DNA from: Candidatus Cloacimonadota bacterium
GTDB lineage: Bacteria > Cloacimonadota > Cloacimonadia > JGIOTU-2
Reading direction: 5' to 3'
Length of the DNA stretch: 5,967 nt
Assembly (NCBI GenBank): GCA_011043895.1
Contig: DRBZ01000051.1
Span: 1-5,967, forward strand
Part shown: piece after piece, positions 1-5,967 of the stretch
Numbering within the stretch: the stretch's first letter is position 1
Layout of the letters: each line of letters opens with the position of its first letter
Translations under genes and position numbers: made by a program
Notes under the pieces: generated by a model
What the model was told of the DNA's origin: nothing
Database searches by the model: none
The model's input: only the letters and a program-made list of their open reading frames with translations

Positions 1-85
1 TACTTTACCATCAGGAATGTATTTTTTAAAATTACAAACAGAACAAAGTATAGATATGGTAAAAATTCTTCGTCTTGATACGTAG
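1..85 (+). CDS. 3' end of a probable T9SS-sorted (or FlgD-like-tailed) secreted protein, 5'-truncated by the window
   Basis: Only the last 27 codons are inside the window; codons are in phase from base 2 and the stop TAG is at 83-85. The peptide contains SGMYFLKLQTEQ followed by a basic-hydrophobic end, MVKILRLDT. This matches the usual form of the C-terminal sorting domain of type IX secretion cargo and the related FlgD-like Ig tail: a small residue and glycine, an aromatic pair in a 'G-[VIM]-Y-F' beta strand, a short polar turn, then a final strand rich in K and hydrophobics close to the C-terminus. In that family the tail directs outer-membrane translocation and surface attachment or release, and it says nothing about the function of the main body. 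The other two forward frames give no comparable pattern. The call rests on a short peptide, so the protein could instead be another beta-rich surface protein. Confidence 0.65.
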   Translation, partial: TLPSGMYFLKLQTEQSIDMVKILRLDT

Positions 86-148
86 ATTCATTTAGCTTGA
101 CGTAACTTCCTTTTACAAGATTCCTGTACCAACACAAGGTCTAAAAAA

Positions 149-3010
149 ATGGCAAAAGCAGAGAAAGGATATCCCTCCTTCGACTTCATTGCGGTCGATA
201 CAGAAACGACCGGACTCGATGCAACCCACAATGATATCATTGAGATAGGTGCAGTACGTTTCGAGCATGGACAGCCCGTCGAAACCTTCCAAACCTTTGT
301 TCATATCAACAAACCGATTCCCGAAGAAATTACCGTTATCACGCATATCAAGGATAAAGATCTGGTCAATGCTCCGTCGATAAAGATGGCTCTTGAAGAT
401 TTCCTGGAATTTATCAAAGATGGAGCCCTTTGCTTCCATAATGCGAACTTTGATCTTGGTTTTCTGAATGAATCCCTTGGAAAATGTAATCTACCTCAAT
501 TGAAAAATGAATATTACGATACAGTCGAACTTTCCAGAATATTTCTCCCACACCTGAAATCACATTCACTAGGAGCTGTTGCAGAGTATTTTAACATTAC
601 AAATCCACAGGTGCATCGTGCTCATCATGATGCCGGGACAACCGGAGAGATTTTTGTTGCACTAACTGATTTTATTATCGAACATATTGAACATAATCTT
701 GTAAAACAAATCGAGGAGATCGCATCCTTTGCTCTTAAAGATGCTATCACGTTACGGTTTCTGAAGACTATTCTTGGTTATAAAACAAAAATGTTCCTGC
801 AGCATCAGAAATCAAAATCACCTGCTGTTCCATTTTTTACGCGACCGAATTTCATATCCAATCTTGTAGAGAATGAACCTCCACTGAATGATTTTAATGA
901 AGATAAAATCCTCAGCATTTTTGAAGAAGGTGGCTCGCTTGCCAGCAATTTTGAGCAATATGAGCACCGTGATGGACAGATCGATATGGCAGCATGGACA
1001 ATTCAGGCATATCAGGAAGGTAAACATCTGCTTATCGAAGCCGGAACAGGCGTAGGCAAGTCGATGGCATATCTTATACCTTCAATCTATTATTCAAAAT
1101 TTGCAGATAAGCGTATTATTATCTCAACTAATACGAAAAATTTGCAGGAACAACTTTTCTTCAAGGATATTCCCACAATCCAGCAAACGACCGAACTCAC
1201 TTTTACTGCAGTGCTTCTGAAGGGTCGCAAGAATTATCTCTGCCTCCGGAAATGGTATAATGTGATATCTGACATAAATGGCTATCTTACACCTTTTGAG
1301 ATGAAATTCCTGCTCCACCTGATTATTTGGGTAGCAACGACCAAGACCGGGGACATCGAGGAGAATCAGTCATTTAAACCCTATTTGAGTGGTCTATGGT
1401 CGAAAATCGCTTCTGACGGCACCTCGTGCCATGGAAGAGGATGTCCGTATAATCAAGATTGCTTTGTGATGAAGATCAGGAAACTTGCAGAGGATGCAAA
1501 TCTTGTTATTATCAATCATGCCCTGCTTCTGTCCGATGCAGCAAATGAATTTTCCGTGCTTGGAAATTATAACCATCTGGTGATCGATGAAGCTCATAAT
1601 CTACCAAATGCGGCTGCTATTCATTTTGGCTTTTCGATCACTATACTCGACCTGTTGAATATCACTCGAAAGTTGCTTACTAAAGGAGAATTCCAGTATG
1701 GCATCATCAATAATCTTCGTGTAGCTATTACAAAAAGCACACTACCTGATGAAAAGAAAAATACGTATAAAAGCATTCTGGAAGAATGTGAAGAACCAAT
1801 TGATATCATAGAGAATCAGGGGAAGGAATTCTTCCAATACCTGAACCAGCTTATCTTTACAAAAGGAAGCTATAAGAAACTTCGCTTTCAGAACTTTGAT
1901 GTATTCAGACCAATGAAAGTCGCGCTGGAAGATGTTAGTAATGCACTGAGCGAGTTGAACAAAAAACTTCAGAGACTCCTCGCACACCTGAATGATGTCA
2001 GCGCACAGACTTTCCCTAAATATGATGAGAACATGTCTGACCTCGACGGCATCATCAACCAGATAGTTGAAGTTATCGTCTGCCTGCAACATATATTCAA
2101 TCCCGATTTTGAGAATTTTGCATTCTGGTTAGAAACATCTGATAATGACTATAAGAACGATTATCTTCCCCACTCTTCGATCGTGTGCGCGCCCATCGAA
2201 GTGAATGAACATCTCTATAAATATTTCTGGGACAAGCTGGAAACTGCCATACTGACCTCTGCAACCCTTGCAATTCGAGATGAATTCAAATTTTATAAGC
2301 ACCTTACCGGCTTGGATGAAGTTGCGCAGGATCATCTTATGGAATACATTGCATCATCGCCTTTTAATTATCCGTCGCAGATGAAAGTTTTAATTCCAGA
2401 TTATCTGCCGAATCCACAGGATCCCCTTTTCCCGCCACAGGCACTCTCACTTATCGAAGAAGTACTGAGTGTTCATAAGCGTGGCACCCTTGTACTTTTC
2501 ACCTCATATAAAGATCTTGATAATGCCTATTCTCAACTATCTCAATCTGCAATCAAGAATAAATTAACTCTTCTCGCTCAGGGTAAGACGGGATCCAGAA
2601 CGACAATTCTTGAAATCTTCCGAAATGATGAAAATTCTGTCCTTCTGGGTACAAAAAGTTTCTGGGAAGGTGTGGATGTGCAGGGAAAATCGTTGGAAAT
2701 CCTCGTCTTGTTCCGCTTACCATTCCTTGTGCCTACAGAACCTTTGGTGGAAGCATATCTTGATAAACTGACCGCAGAAGGTAAAAACTCATTTATGCAT
2801 TATACTCTTCCGATCTCACTGCTACATTTTAAGCAAGGATTTGGACGACTTATAAGAAATAAAACCGACAAAGGTGTTGTGGTGATTCTCGATGCACGCA
2901 TCTTCAAAAAGCAGTATGGACGATATTTTATCAATGTGATGCCATTGCAGCCAAATCGTGTATCGAGCCCCTTTGAGATCACTGATCATATATCGAACTG
3001 GTTTAAATAA
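149..3010 (+). CDS. dinG: DinG-family ATP-dependent helicase fused to an N-terminal DnaQ-like 3'-5' exonuclease
   Basis: This 953-aa cytoplasmic protein probably acts in DNA repair and in resolving unusual DNA structures. Residues about 11-176 form a DEDDh exonuclease: ExoI VDTETTG (D17, E19), ExoII HNANFD (D102) and ExoIII HRAHHD (H156, D161), so all catalytic residues are present. The helicase half has Walker A EAGTGVGKS (K304), motif Ia STNTKNLQEQ (326-335), DEAH at 480-483, ILTSATL at 701-707, GTKSFWEGVD at 834-843, and motif VI QGFGRLIR (R900, R903). Cysteines 365, 427, 432 and 438 fit the XPD/DinG 4Fe-4S site; the last three are spaced 5 and 6 residues apart, as I recall for E. coli DinG. 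Length and order match the exonuclease-helicase DinG of Firmicutes (about 900-930 aa). The ATG at 149 has AAGG at 136-139 and places the exonuclease motif at the expected distance. It is probably the first gene of a four-gene operon. The family is clear; activities in this protein are inferred. Confidence 0.95.
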   Translation: MAKAEKGYPSFDFIAVDTETTGLDATHNDIIEIGAVRFEHGQPVETFQTFVHINKPIPEEITVITHIKDKDLVNAPSIKMALEDFLEFIKDGALCFHNANFDLGFLNESLGKCNLPQLKNEYYDTVELSRIFLPHLKSHSLGAVAEYFNITNPQVHRAHHDAGTTGEIFVALTDFIIEHIEHNLVKQIEEIASFALKDAITLRFLKTILGYKTKMFLQHQKSKSPAVPFFTRPNFISNLVENEPPLNDFNEDKILSIFEEGGSLASNFEQYEHRDGQIDMAAWTIQAYQEGKHLLIEAGTGVGKSMAYLIPSIYYSKFADKRIIISTNTKNLQEQLFFKDIPTIQQTTELTFTAVLLKGRKNYLCLRKWYNVISDINGYLTPFEMKFLLHLIIWVATTKTGDIEENQSFKPYLSGLWSKIASDGTSCHGRGCPYNQDCFVMKIRKLAEDANLVIINHALLLSDAANEFSVLGNYNHLVIDEAHNLPNAAAIHFGFSITILDLLNITRKLLTKGEFQYGIINNLRVAITKSTLPDEKKNTYKSILEECEEPIDIIENQGKEFFQYLNQLIFTKGSYKKLRFQNFDVFRPMKVALEDVSNALSELNKKLQRLLAHLNDVSAQTFPKYDENMSDLDGIINQIVEVIVCLQHIFNPDFENFAFWLETSDNDYKNDYLPHSSIVCAPIEVNEHLYKYFWDKLETAILTSATLAIRDEFKFYKHLTGLDEVAQDHLMEYIASSPFNYPSQMKVLIPDYLPNPQDPLFPPQALSLIEEVLSVHKRGTLVLFTSYKDLDNAYSQLSQSAIKNKLTLLAQGKTGSRTTILEIFRNDENSVLLGTKSFWEGVDVQGKSLEILVLFRLPFLVPTEPLVEAYLDKLTAEGKNSFMHYTLPISLLHFKQGFGRLIRNKTDKGVVVILDARIFKKQYGRYFINVMPLQPNRVSSPFEITDHISNWFK

Positions 3011-3024
3011 ATAAGGAATAGAAT

Positions 3025-3798
3025 ATGAAATTACCAAGAATTTTTGCACTCATCATACTACTTATAATGTTTTTGCACACCCTTCTTGCCCAGGAGCATA
3101 ATCTTCCATTCTCAGTCGGAGAAAAACTCGTCTATAATACAAGTTTCGGTATTGTACCTGCAGGCACATTCACTCTCATGCTTTCTGATGGAGGTGATAT
3201 ATCTGGTTATCCCTGTTATCTCATAACTTCTAATTCTCGCACAAATGGTGTATTCGATCTCTTGTATAAGATACGCGATGAAACGGAATCTTATTGGGAT
3301 ACGGAAAAATTTGTTGTCCGTAAGTTCATCAAAAGAATATCAGAGGGAAGCTGGAAACAGTACCGTATTCATTATTATTTCCCAGAGGATACGACCTACT
3401 ATTATGTCACCTATAAGAAGGATGGCAGAAAGCAGGAAAAAAGTACTTCCCTGCCAGATCCGCAGGATACCTATACCATAATTTACTGGGTTCGTTTGCA
3501 GGAATTGGCTGTGGGTGATACACTTAATCTTAACATTAGTCTGGACGGTGATAATCATCCTGTTGAGCTTCTTGTAGAGAAGAAAGAAACACTCGATACG
3601 ATCTTTGGTAAAAAAGACTGTTTTAAGATTACCCCGAATATACCTGAAGAATCACAAAAAAAATCATTTATTGTAATGGACATCTGGGTGACTGATGATG
3701 AGTATAAAATTCCGGTAAAACTGACAATTGAGATAAAATACGGCACTTTTACTTTTAAATTAAAGGATGCTGAAAATGTCGAGCTAACTAAAAAATAA
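3025..3798 (+). CDS. Exported DUF3108-like protein of unknown function
   Basis: This 257-aa protein has a clear signal peptide: a basic start (MKLPR), a hydrophobic core at residues 6-20, and a likely signal peptidase I site after LLA (A22), giving a mature protein that begins QEHNLPF. The mature part opens with FSVGEKLVYNTSFGIVPAG, which resembles the opening of DUF3108 proteins (F-x-x-GE-x-L-x-Y, then a 'G-x-x-x-AG' turn). The rest alternates short beta-type strands and ends with a Lys-rich tail. No catalytic motif is visible. The family is thought to be periplasmic or envelope-associated and its role is unknown, so none is assigned. It has no lipobox, so it is probably soluble in the periplasm. 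A good Shine-Dalgarno, AAGGAA at 3013-3018, lies six bases before the ATG. It starts 14 bases after dinG and ends one base before queA, so it is probably co-transcribed with both. An A8 run at 3656-3663 does not disturb the frame. Confidence 0.8.
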   Translation: MKLPRIFALIILLIMFLHTLLAQEHNLPFSVGEKLVYNTSFGIVPAGTFTLMLSDGGDISGYPCYLITSNSRTNGVFDLLYKIRDETESYWDTEKFVVRKFIKRISEGSWKQYRIHYYFPEDTTYYYVTYKKDGRKQEKSTSLPDPQDTYTIIYWVRLQELAVGDTLNLNISLDGDNHPVELLVEKKETLDTIFGKKDCFKITPNIPEESQKKSFIVMDIWVTDDEYKIPVKLTIEIKYGTFTFKLKDAENVELTKK

Positions 3799-3799
3799 C

Positions 3800-4834
3800 A
3801 TGAAGATAGAATTCACACTTGCTGACTTTGATTACGATCTTCCTAAAAACATGATCGCACAGTATCCTGCTGAAAAACGAGAAAAATCAAAATTAATGAT
3901 CGTGAATCGAGGTGATAGATCAATTAAGATCGACACTTTTGAGAATATCATATCTTATCTCAATGAGGATAATATTCTTGTGATCAATGAAACAAAGGTC
4001 ATTCCCGCGCGGCTTCTCGGCAGGAAACCAACAGGAGGGAAAATCGAAGTATTACTGCTTGAACAGGTGGATGAAAATACTTGGAAGTGTCTTGTCAAGC
4101 CGGGACGCAGATTGAAGGTAGGTTCAGAAATAATCCTTGGAAATATCCTTCGAGGTAAAATTATCGAATGGGGAGATCAGGGAGAAAGACTTATCAGATT
4201 TACTTATGAAGGAAATTTTTTCTCAATAATATACAAAATTGGTAAAGTGCCCCTACCGCCATATATAAAACGCGAAGCAACAGAGCTGGATGCAGTTCGC
4301 TATCAAACTATTTTTGCAGATAAAAATGGTTCTGTGGCAGCTCCTACAGCCGGACTTCATTTTACCGAAGATATTTTCAAGACGTTACATGAGAAAGGAC
4401 TTGAAACCGTAAAGGTAAATTTGCGTATTGGACTGGATACCTTCCGTCCCGTTACTGCAGAAAATATTGAAGAACACAACATGCATACCGAGTATTGTGA
4501 GATACCAGAAGAGTCTGCAAAAAAGATCAACCATGCCCGTCAAAGTGGGAAAAAAGTTGTTGCAGTTGGAACAACCAGCGTACGCACATTGGAATCCTTT
4601 GCAAAGAATGGTTTGCTTACCTCAGGTGAGATGTATACGAATATTTTCATTTATCCCGGTTATAGATTTAAAATAGTCGACAGCATGATTACAAATTTTC
4701 ACCTTCCCCGTTCGACACTACTTATGCTTGTCTCTGCATTTGCGGGATATGACCTGATCGTGGAAGCTTATCAAAGAGCCATTGCTGAGAAGTTCAGATT
4801 TTACAGTTACGGCGACGCAATGTTGATCTTATAG
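3800..4834 (+). CDS. queA: S-adenosylmethionine:tRNA ribosyltransferase-isomerase
   Basis: QueA transfers and isomerises the ribosyl group of S-adenosylmethionine onto 7-aminomethyl-7-deazaguanine at tRNA position 34, giving epoxyqueuosine, the precursor of queuosine; adenine and methionine are released. It is cytoplasmic. The 344-aa product is the usual size (about 335-360 aa) and shows family blocks in order: FDYDLPKNMIAQYPAEKR (10-27), NETKVIPARLLGRK (63-76), KPGRRLKVG (100-108), GKVPLPPYIKR (148-158), the hallmark SVAAPTAGLHFTEDI (178-192), LRIGLDTFRPV (208-218), AVGTTSVRTLES (255-266), SMITNFHLPRSTLLMLVSAFAG (split as SMITNFHLPR 295-304 and STLLMLVSAFAG 305-316), and the C-terminal FYSYGDAM (334-341). 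No gap or missing block is seen. The start is one base after the preceding stop and has only a weak Shine-Dalgarno, so translational coupling is likely. Other queuosine genes (tgt, queF, queG/H) are not in the window. Confidence 0.97.
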   Translation: MKIEFTLADFDYDLPKNMIAQYPAEKREKSKLMIVNRGDRSIKIDTFENIISYLNEDNILVINETKVIPARLLGRKPTGGKIEVLLLEQVDENTWKCLVKPGRRLKVGSEIILGNILRGKIIEWGDQGERLIRFTYEGNFFSIIYKIGKVPLPPYIKREATELDAVRYQTIFADKNGSVAAPTAGLHFTEDIFKTLHEKGLETVKVNLRIGLDTFRPVTAENIEEHNMHTEYCEIPEESAKKINHARQSGKKVVAVGTTSVRTLESFAKNGLLTSGEMYTNIFIYPGYRFKIVDSMITNFHLPRSTLLMLVSAFAGYDLIVEAYQRAIAEKFRFYSYGDAMLIL

Positions 4835-4836
4835 TT

Positions 4837-5745
4837 ATGAAAAAGGAGATAATTTCAAAACAAATTTATTCTCGTTCCCAAGCCTCAGCTTGGGGGCGCA
4901 AAAATTATCTAAATCCTTATTTCGCGTTTTACCATTCAAGGCGTAATTTCATAGTAGTTATAATAATTCTTTCGATACTCCTCTTACTCTCCCCTTGCTT
5001 GCTTCAAGCGCAAGACCATGACTATTATATTAATAAAGAATTAATCATTGATGGATTCCACAACGCTTGTGATGTTTATACATCTCCAGTTCGCTGGAAT
5101 ACGAAGGACTGGCTGAAAGCCGGCATTTTCACCGGTGCAACGATCCTCCTCTTTGCTTGTGACGAGAACGTACAGGATTTTGTACAGGATCACAAATCCC
5201 ATGTGTTGACTTCTATCACAGATGTGACGAACATTCTCGGAGATGGATATTTTGTTTTACCAACTGAAGCATTGCTGTACTGTTATGGTGTGCTGGCAAA
5301 GGATGAAAAGGCACGGCGAATTTCTCTTGAAATGCTCGAAAGTTTCGCGATTGTTGGAGTGACTGTGAACGGAATAAAATTCTTCACACATCGACACCGT
5401 CCTTCAGCTTCGGACTCACCACATGAATGGGATGGACCGTCATTTTCGACGGATAACATTGCGTTTCCATCCGGGCATACCTGCGTTGCCTTCAGCTGGG
5501 CGACTGTCTTCGCAGAGGAATTTTCAGAAAAGCCCATTGTTGGAATTGTCTCTTATACTCTCGCTGCATGTACTGCATTCTCACGTGTGTATAAAAATAA
5601 GCACTGGATGTCTGATGTATTTGTCGGCGGATTGCTCAGTCATTTTATCACAAAAAAGATCGTGGCGCTACGTGCTGAAAGGGATCAAAAAAGCATTACA
5701 ATAAATCCGTTGCCTCGGGGATTTTTAATTTCTTTTACGTTTTAG
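4837..5745 (+). CDS. PAP2-superfamily phosphatase (membrane-anchored or periplasmic) with an in-frame palindromic repeat near its start
   Basis: This 302-aa protein has the complete three-part PAP2 (type 2 phosphatidic acid phosphatase) active site: K-x6-RP as KFFTHRHRP (K181, R188), PSGH at 211-214 (H214), and SR-x5-H-x3-D as SRVYKNKHWMSD (R250, H256, D260). Such enzymes dephosphorylate lipid phosphates or pyrophosphates such as phosphatidate, undecaprenyl pyrophosphate or lipid A; the substrate here cannot be told. A hydrophobic segment at 38-52 followed by LLQAQ suggests a signal peptide with cleavage after A58, or an anchor, facing the periplasm. The 37-residue segment before it is long for a signal peptide and contains codons made from a REP-like hairpin (residues 13-21). 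The ATG lies 2 bases after queA and has no upstream Shine-Dalgarno; a strong one lies just inside the reading frame. No other ATG, GTG or TTG start is available before the hydrophobic segment. The C-terminus ends in a beta-like stretch with a terminal Phe. The enzyme class is secure; the start is less so. Confidence 0.9.
   Translation: MKKEIISKQIYSRSQASAWGRKNYLNPYFAFYHSRRNFIVVIIILSILLLLSPCLLQAQDHDYYINKELIIDGFHNACDVYTSPVRWNTKDWLKAGIFTGATILLFACDENVQDFVQDHKSHVLTSITDVTNILGDGYFVLPTEALLYCYGVLAKDEKARRISLEMLESFAIVGVTVNGIKFFTHRHRPSASDSPHEWDGPSFSTDNIAFPSGHTCVAFSWATVFAEEFSEKPIVGIVSYTLAACTAFSRVYKNKHWMSDVFVGGLLSHFITKKIVALRAERDQKSITINPLPRGFLISFTF
4843..4848 (+). promoter_or_regulatory. Orphan Shine-Dalgarno sequence within the first codons of the PAP2 gene
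   Basis: AAGGAG occupies codons 3 and 4 of the annotated reading frame. It is a better ribosome-binding match than anything upstream of the ATG at 4837. No ATG, GTG or TTG lies in frame 5-10 bases downstream. It may be the remnant of an earlier initiation site whose start codon was lost when the palindrome arrived, or a coincidental Lys-Glu codon pair. Confidence 0.4.
4873..4898. repeat. REP-like palindromic element inside the PAP2 coding sequence
   Basis: The left arm CGTTCCCAAGC (4873-4883) and right arm GCTTGGGGGCG (4888-4898) form an 11-bp stem around the loop CTCA. Nine positions are Watson-Crick pairs and two are U-G wobbles in RNA. The sequence strongly resembles a dispersed palindrome of the type CGTTCCCAAGC-n-GCTTGGGAACG that I recall from intergenic regions of many unrelated bacteria; that resemblance is from memory. 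The element is GC-rich in an AT-rich setting. It supplies codons 13-21 of the PAP2 gene (RSQASAWGR) without breaking the frame. The flanks AAATTTAT (4862-4869) and AAAATTAT (4901-4908) match at 7 of 8 positions, which could be a decayed target duplication or chance in AT-rich DNA. No second copy is in this window. Confidence 0.7.
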
Positions 5746-5950
5746 TATTTTACACCAATAAAAATATGCTTCAGGCAATCTTCGCTTGACTTTTCTTTTA
5801 CAGTTACTGCCAACTAACAAGCGGCCGACCCTTTATTCATGGGATTTCGGGTTTGGGATTTCTCAAAACGTGGTGCCACAGAATTGGGTGAAATGACTTG
5901 ACATAGATTTAATCAGGCAAATATCTGAGTGTCAAACATAGGAGATATCG
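5746..5950. other. Intergenic region after the PAP2 gene, no gene recognised
   Basis: These 205 bases hold no convincing gene or RNA and no clear GC-rich hairpin followed by a T run, so no intrinsic terminator can be assigned to the upstream operon. They contain a 9-bp direct repeat TGGGATTTC (5840-5848 and 5854-5862), a local G-rich patch, the 8-mer TCAGGCAA twice (5771-5778 and 5913-5920), and CTTGAC twice (5785-5790 and 5897-5902). A 20-codon open frame from the ATG at 5839 to TGA at 5901 has no ribosome-binding site and is not called. Confidence 0.5.
5898..5927 (+). promoter_or_regulatory. Candidate promoter for the gene starting at 5951
   Basis: A perfect TTGACA -35 box lies at 5898-5903. 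The best -10 candidate is TATCTG at 5922-5927, 18 bases downstream, which matches only three of six consensus positions. Transcription would then begin near 5934, leaving a leader of about 17 bases before the ATG. TGTCAA at 5930-5935 is the inverted copy of the -35 box. The placement is sensible, but the weak -10 keeps this tentative, and housekeeping promoter rules in the likely host lineage may differ. Confidence 0.35.
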
Positions 5951-5967
5951 ATGTTTGCACGGATAAA
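5951..5967 (+). CDS. 5' end of an unidentified gene, truncated by the window
   Basis: ATG at 5951 follows a strong Shine-Dalgarno AGGAGA (5940-5945) at a spacing of five bases, and the frame stays open to the window end as MFARI plus a partial codon. The candidate promoter just upstream also supports a real start. Five residues cannot identify a protein. Mg-chelatase-like ComM/YifB proteins often start in a similar way (Met, hydrophobic, Ala, basic, hydrophobic), but this is only a guess. Confidence 0.55.

Noticed and set aside
97..132. TTGACG upstream of dinG as a -35 promoter box
   Set aside because: No acceptable -10 hexamer lies 16-18 bases downstream, so a promoter cannot be supported here even though one may exist.
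113..439. Minus-strand open frame of 108 aa overlapping the dinG start
   Set aside because: It lies opposite the clearly coding exonuclease domain, has no recognisable motif, and is typical of antisense shadow frames.
1742..2092. Minus-strand open frame of 116 aa inside dinG
   Set aside because: It is fully opposite the dinG frame between the DEAH box and motif III, with no domain pattern; treated as a shadow of the real gene.
3656..3663. A8 homopolymer in the DUF3108-like gene as a programmed frameshift site
   Set aside because: The frame is coherent on both sides through the stop, and no downstream pseudoknot or overlapping long frame suggests programmed slippage.
5423..5704. Plus-strand 93-aa open frame in another frame of the PAP2 gene
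   Set aside because: It overlaps the PAP2 catalytic motifs, which are intact in the main frame, and has no ribosome-binding site or family resemblance.
5841..5857. Three GGG tracts as a G-quadruplex
   Set aside because: Only three tracts are close together; the next GGG is about 28 bases away, so the case is weak.
5839..5901. Possible 20-codon small ORF in the intergenic region
   Set aside because: It has no ribosome-binding site, and its sequence is built from the direct-repeat patch; nothing supports translation.
1..5967. CRISPR array, tRNA, rRNA, transposase or phage genes
   Set aside because: No regularly spaced repeats, cloverleaf-like sequence, rRNA-like blocks, or transposase or integrase motifs were seen in either strand.

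Overview
The window looks like a piece of chromosome from an uncultured member of the Fibrobacterota-Chlorobiota-Bacteroidota (FCB) assemblage. Moderate-to-low GC and AT-leaning codons are compatible with a Cloacimonadota-like or Bacteroidota-like lineage. The main taxonomic hint is at the extreme left: the last 27 codons of an upstream gene read like the C-terminal sorting tail of type IX secretion (T9SS) cargo, a signature found mainly in FCB bacteria. This assignment is an inference, because the window has no rRNA or other universal marker.

Layout, all on the + strand: (1) bases 1-85, the 3' end of a gene encoding a probable T9SS-sorted or surface protein; (2) 86-148, a short spacer; (3) 149-3010, a 953-aa DinG-family protein with an N-terminal DEDDh 3'-5' exonuclease joined to an XPD-like superfamily 2 helicase with four Fe-S cysteines; (4) 3025-3798, an exported 257-aa protein resembling the DUF3108 family; (5) 3800-4834, queA, a tRNA queuosine-synthesis enzyme; (6) 4837-5745, a membrane or periplasmic PAP2-type phosphatase; (7) 5746-5950, an intergenic region with a candidate promoter; (8) 5951-5967, the first codons of another gene behind a good Shine-Dalgarno sequence.

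Genes 3 to 6 are separated by 14, 1 and 2 bases and are probably co-transcribed. Their roles (DNA repair, an envelope protein of unknown role, tRNA modification, lipid-phosphate hydrolysis) do not form an obvious single pathway, so this looks like a housekeeping operon of convenience.

I see no convincing new biological system. The most unusual item is a REP-like palindrome (about 26 bp, 11-bp stem, 4-nt loop) lying in frame inside the 5' coding region of the PAP2 gene. It sits next to a strong Shine-Dalgarno sequence that has no start codon at the right distance. This suggests that a mobile palindromic repeat entered the translation-initiation region and was absorbed into the protein's cytoplasmic N-terminus. 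The intact exonuclease plus Fe-S DinG fusion and the hidden T9SS-like tail at the left edge are also worth a look.
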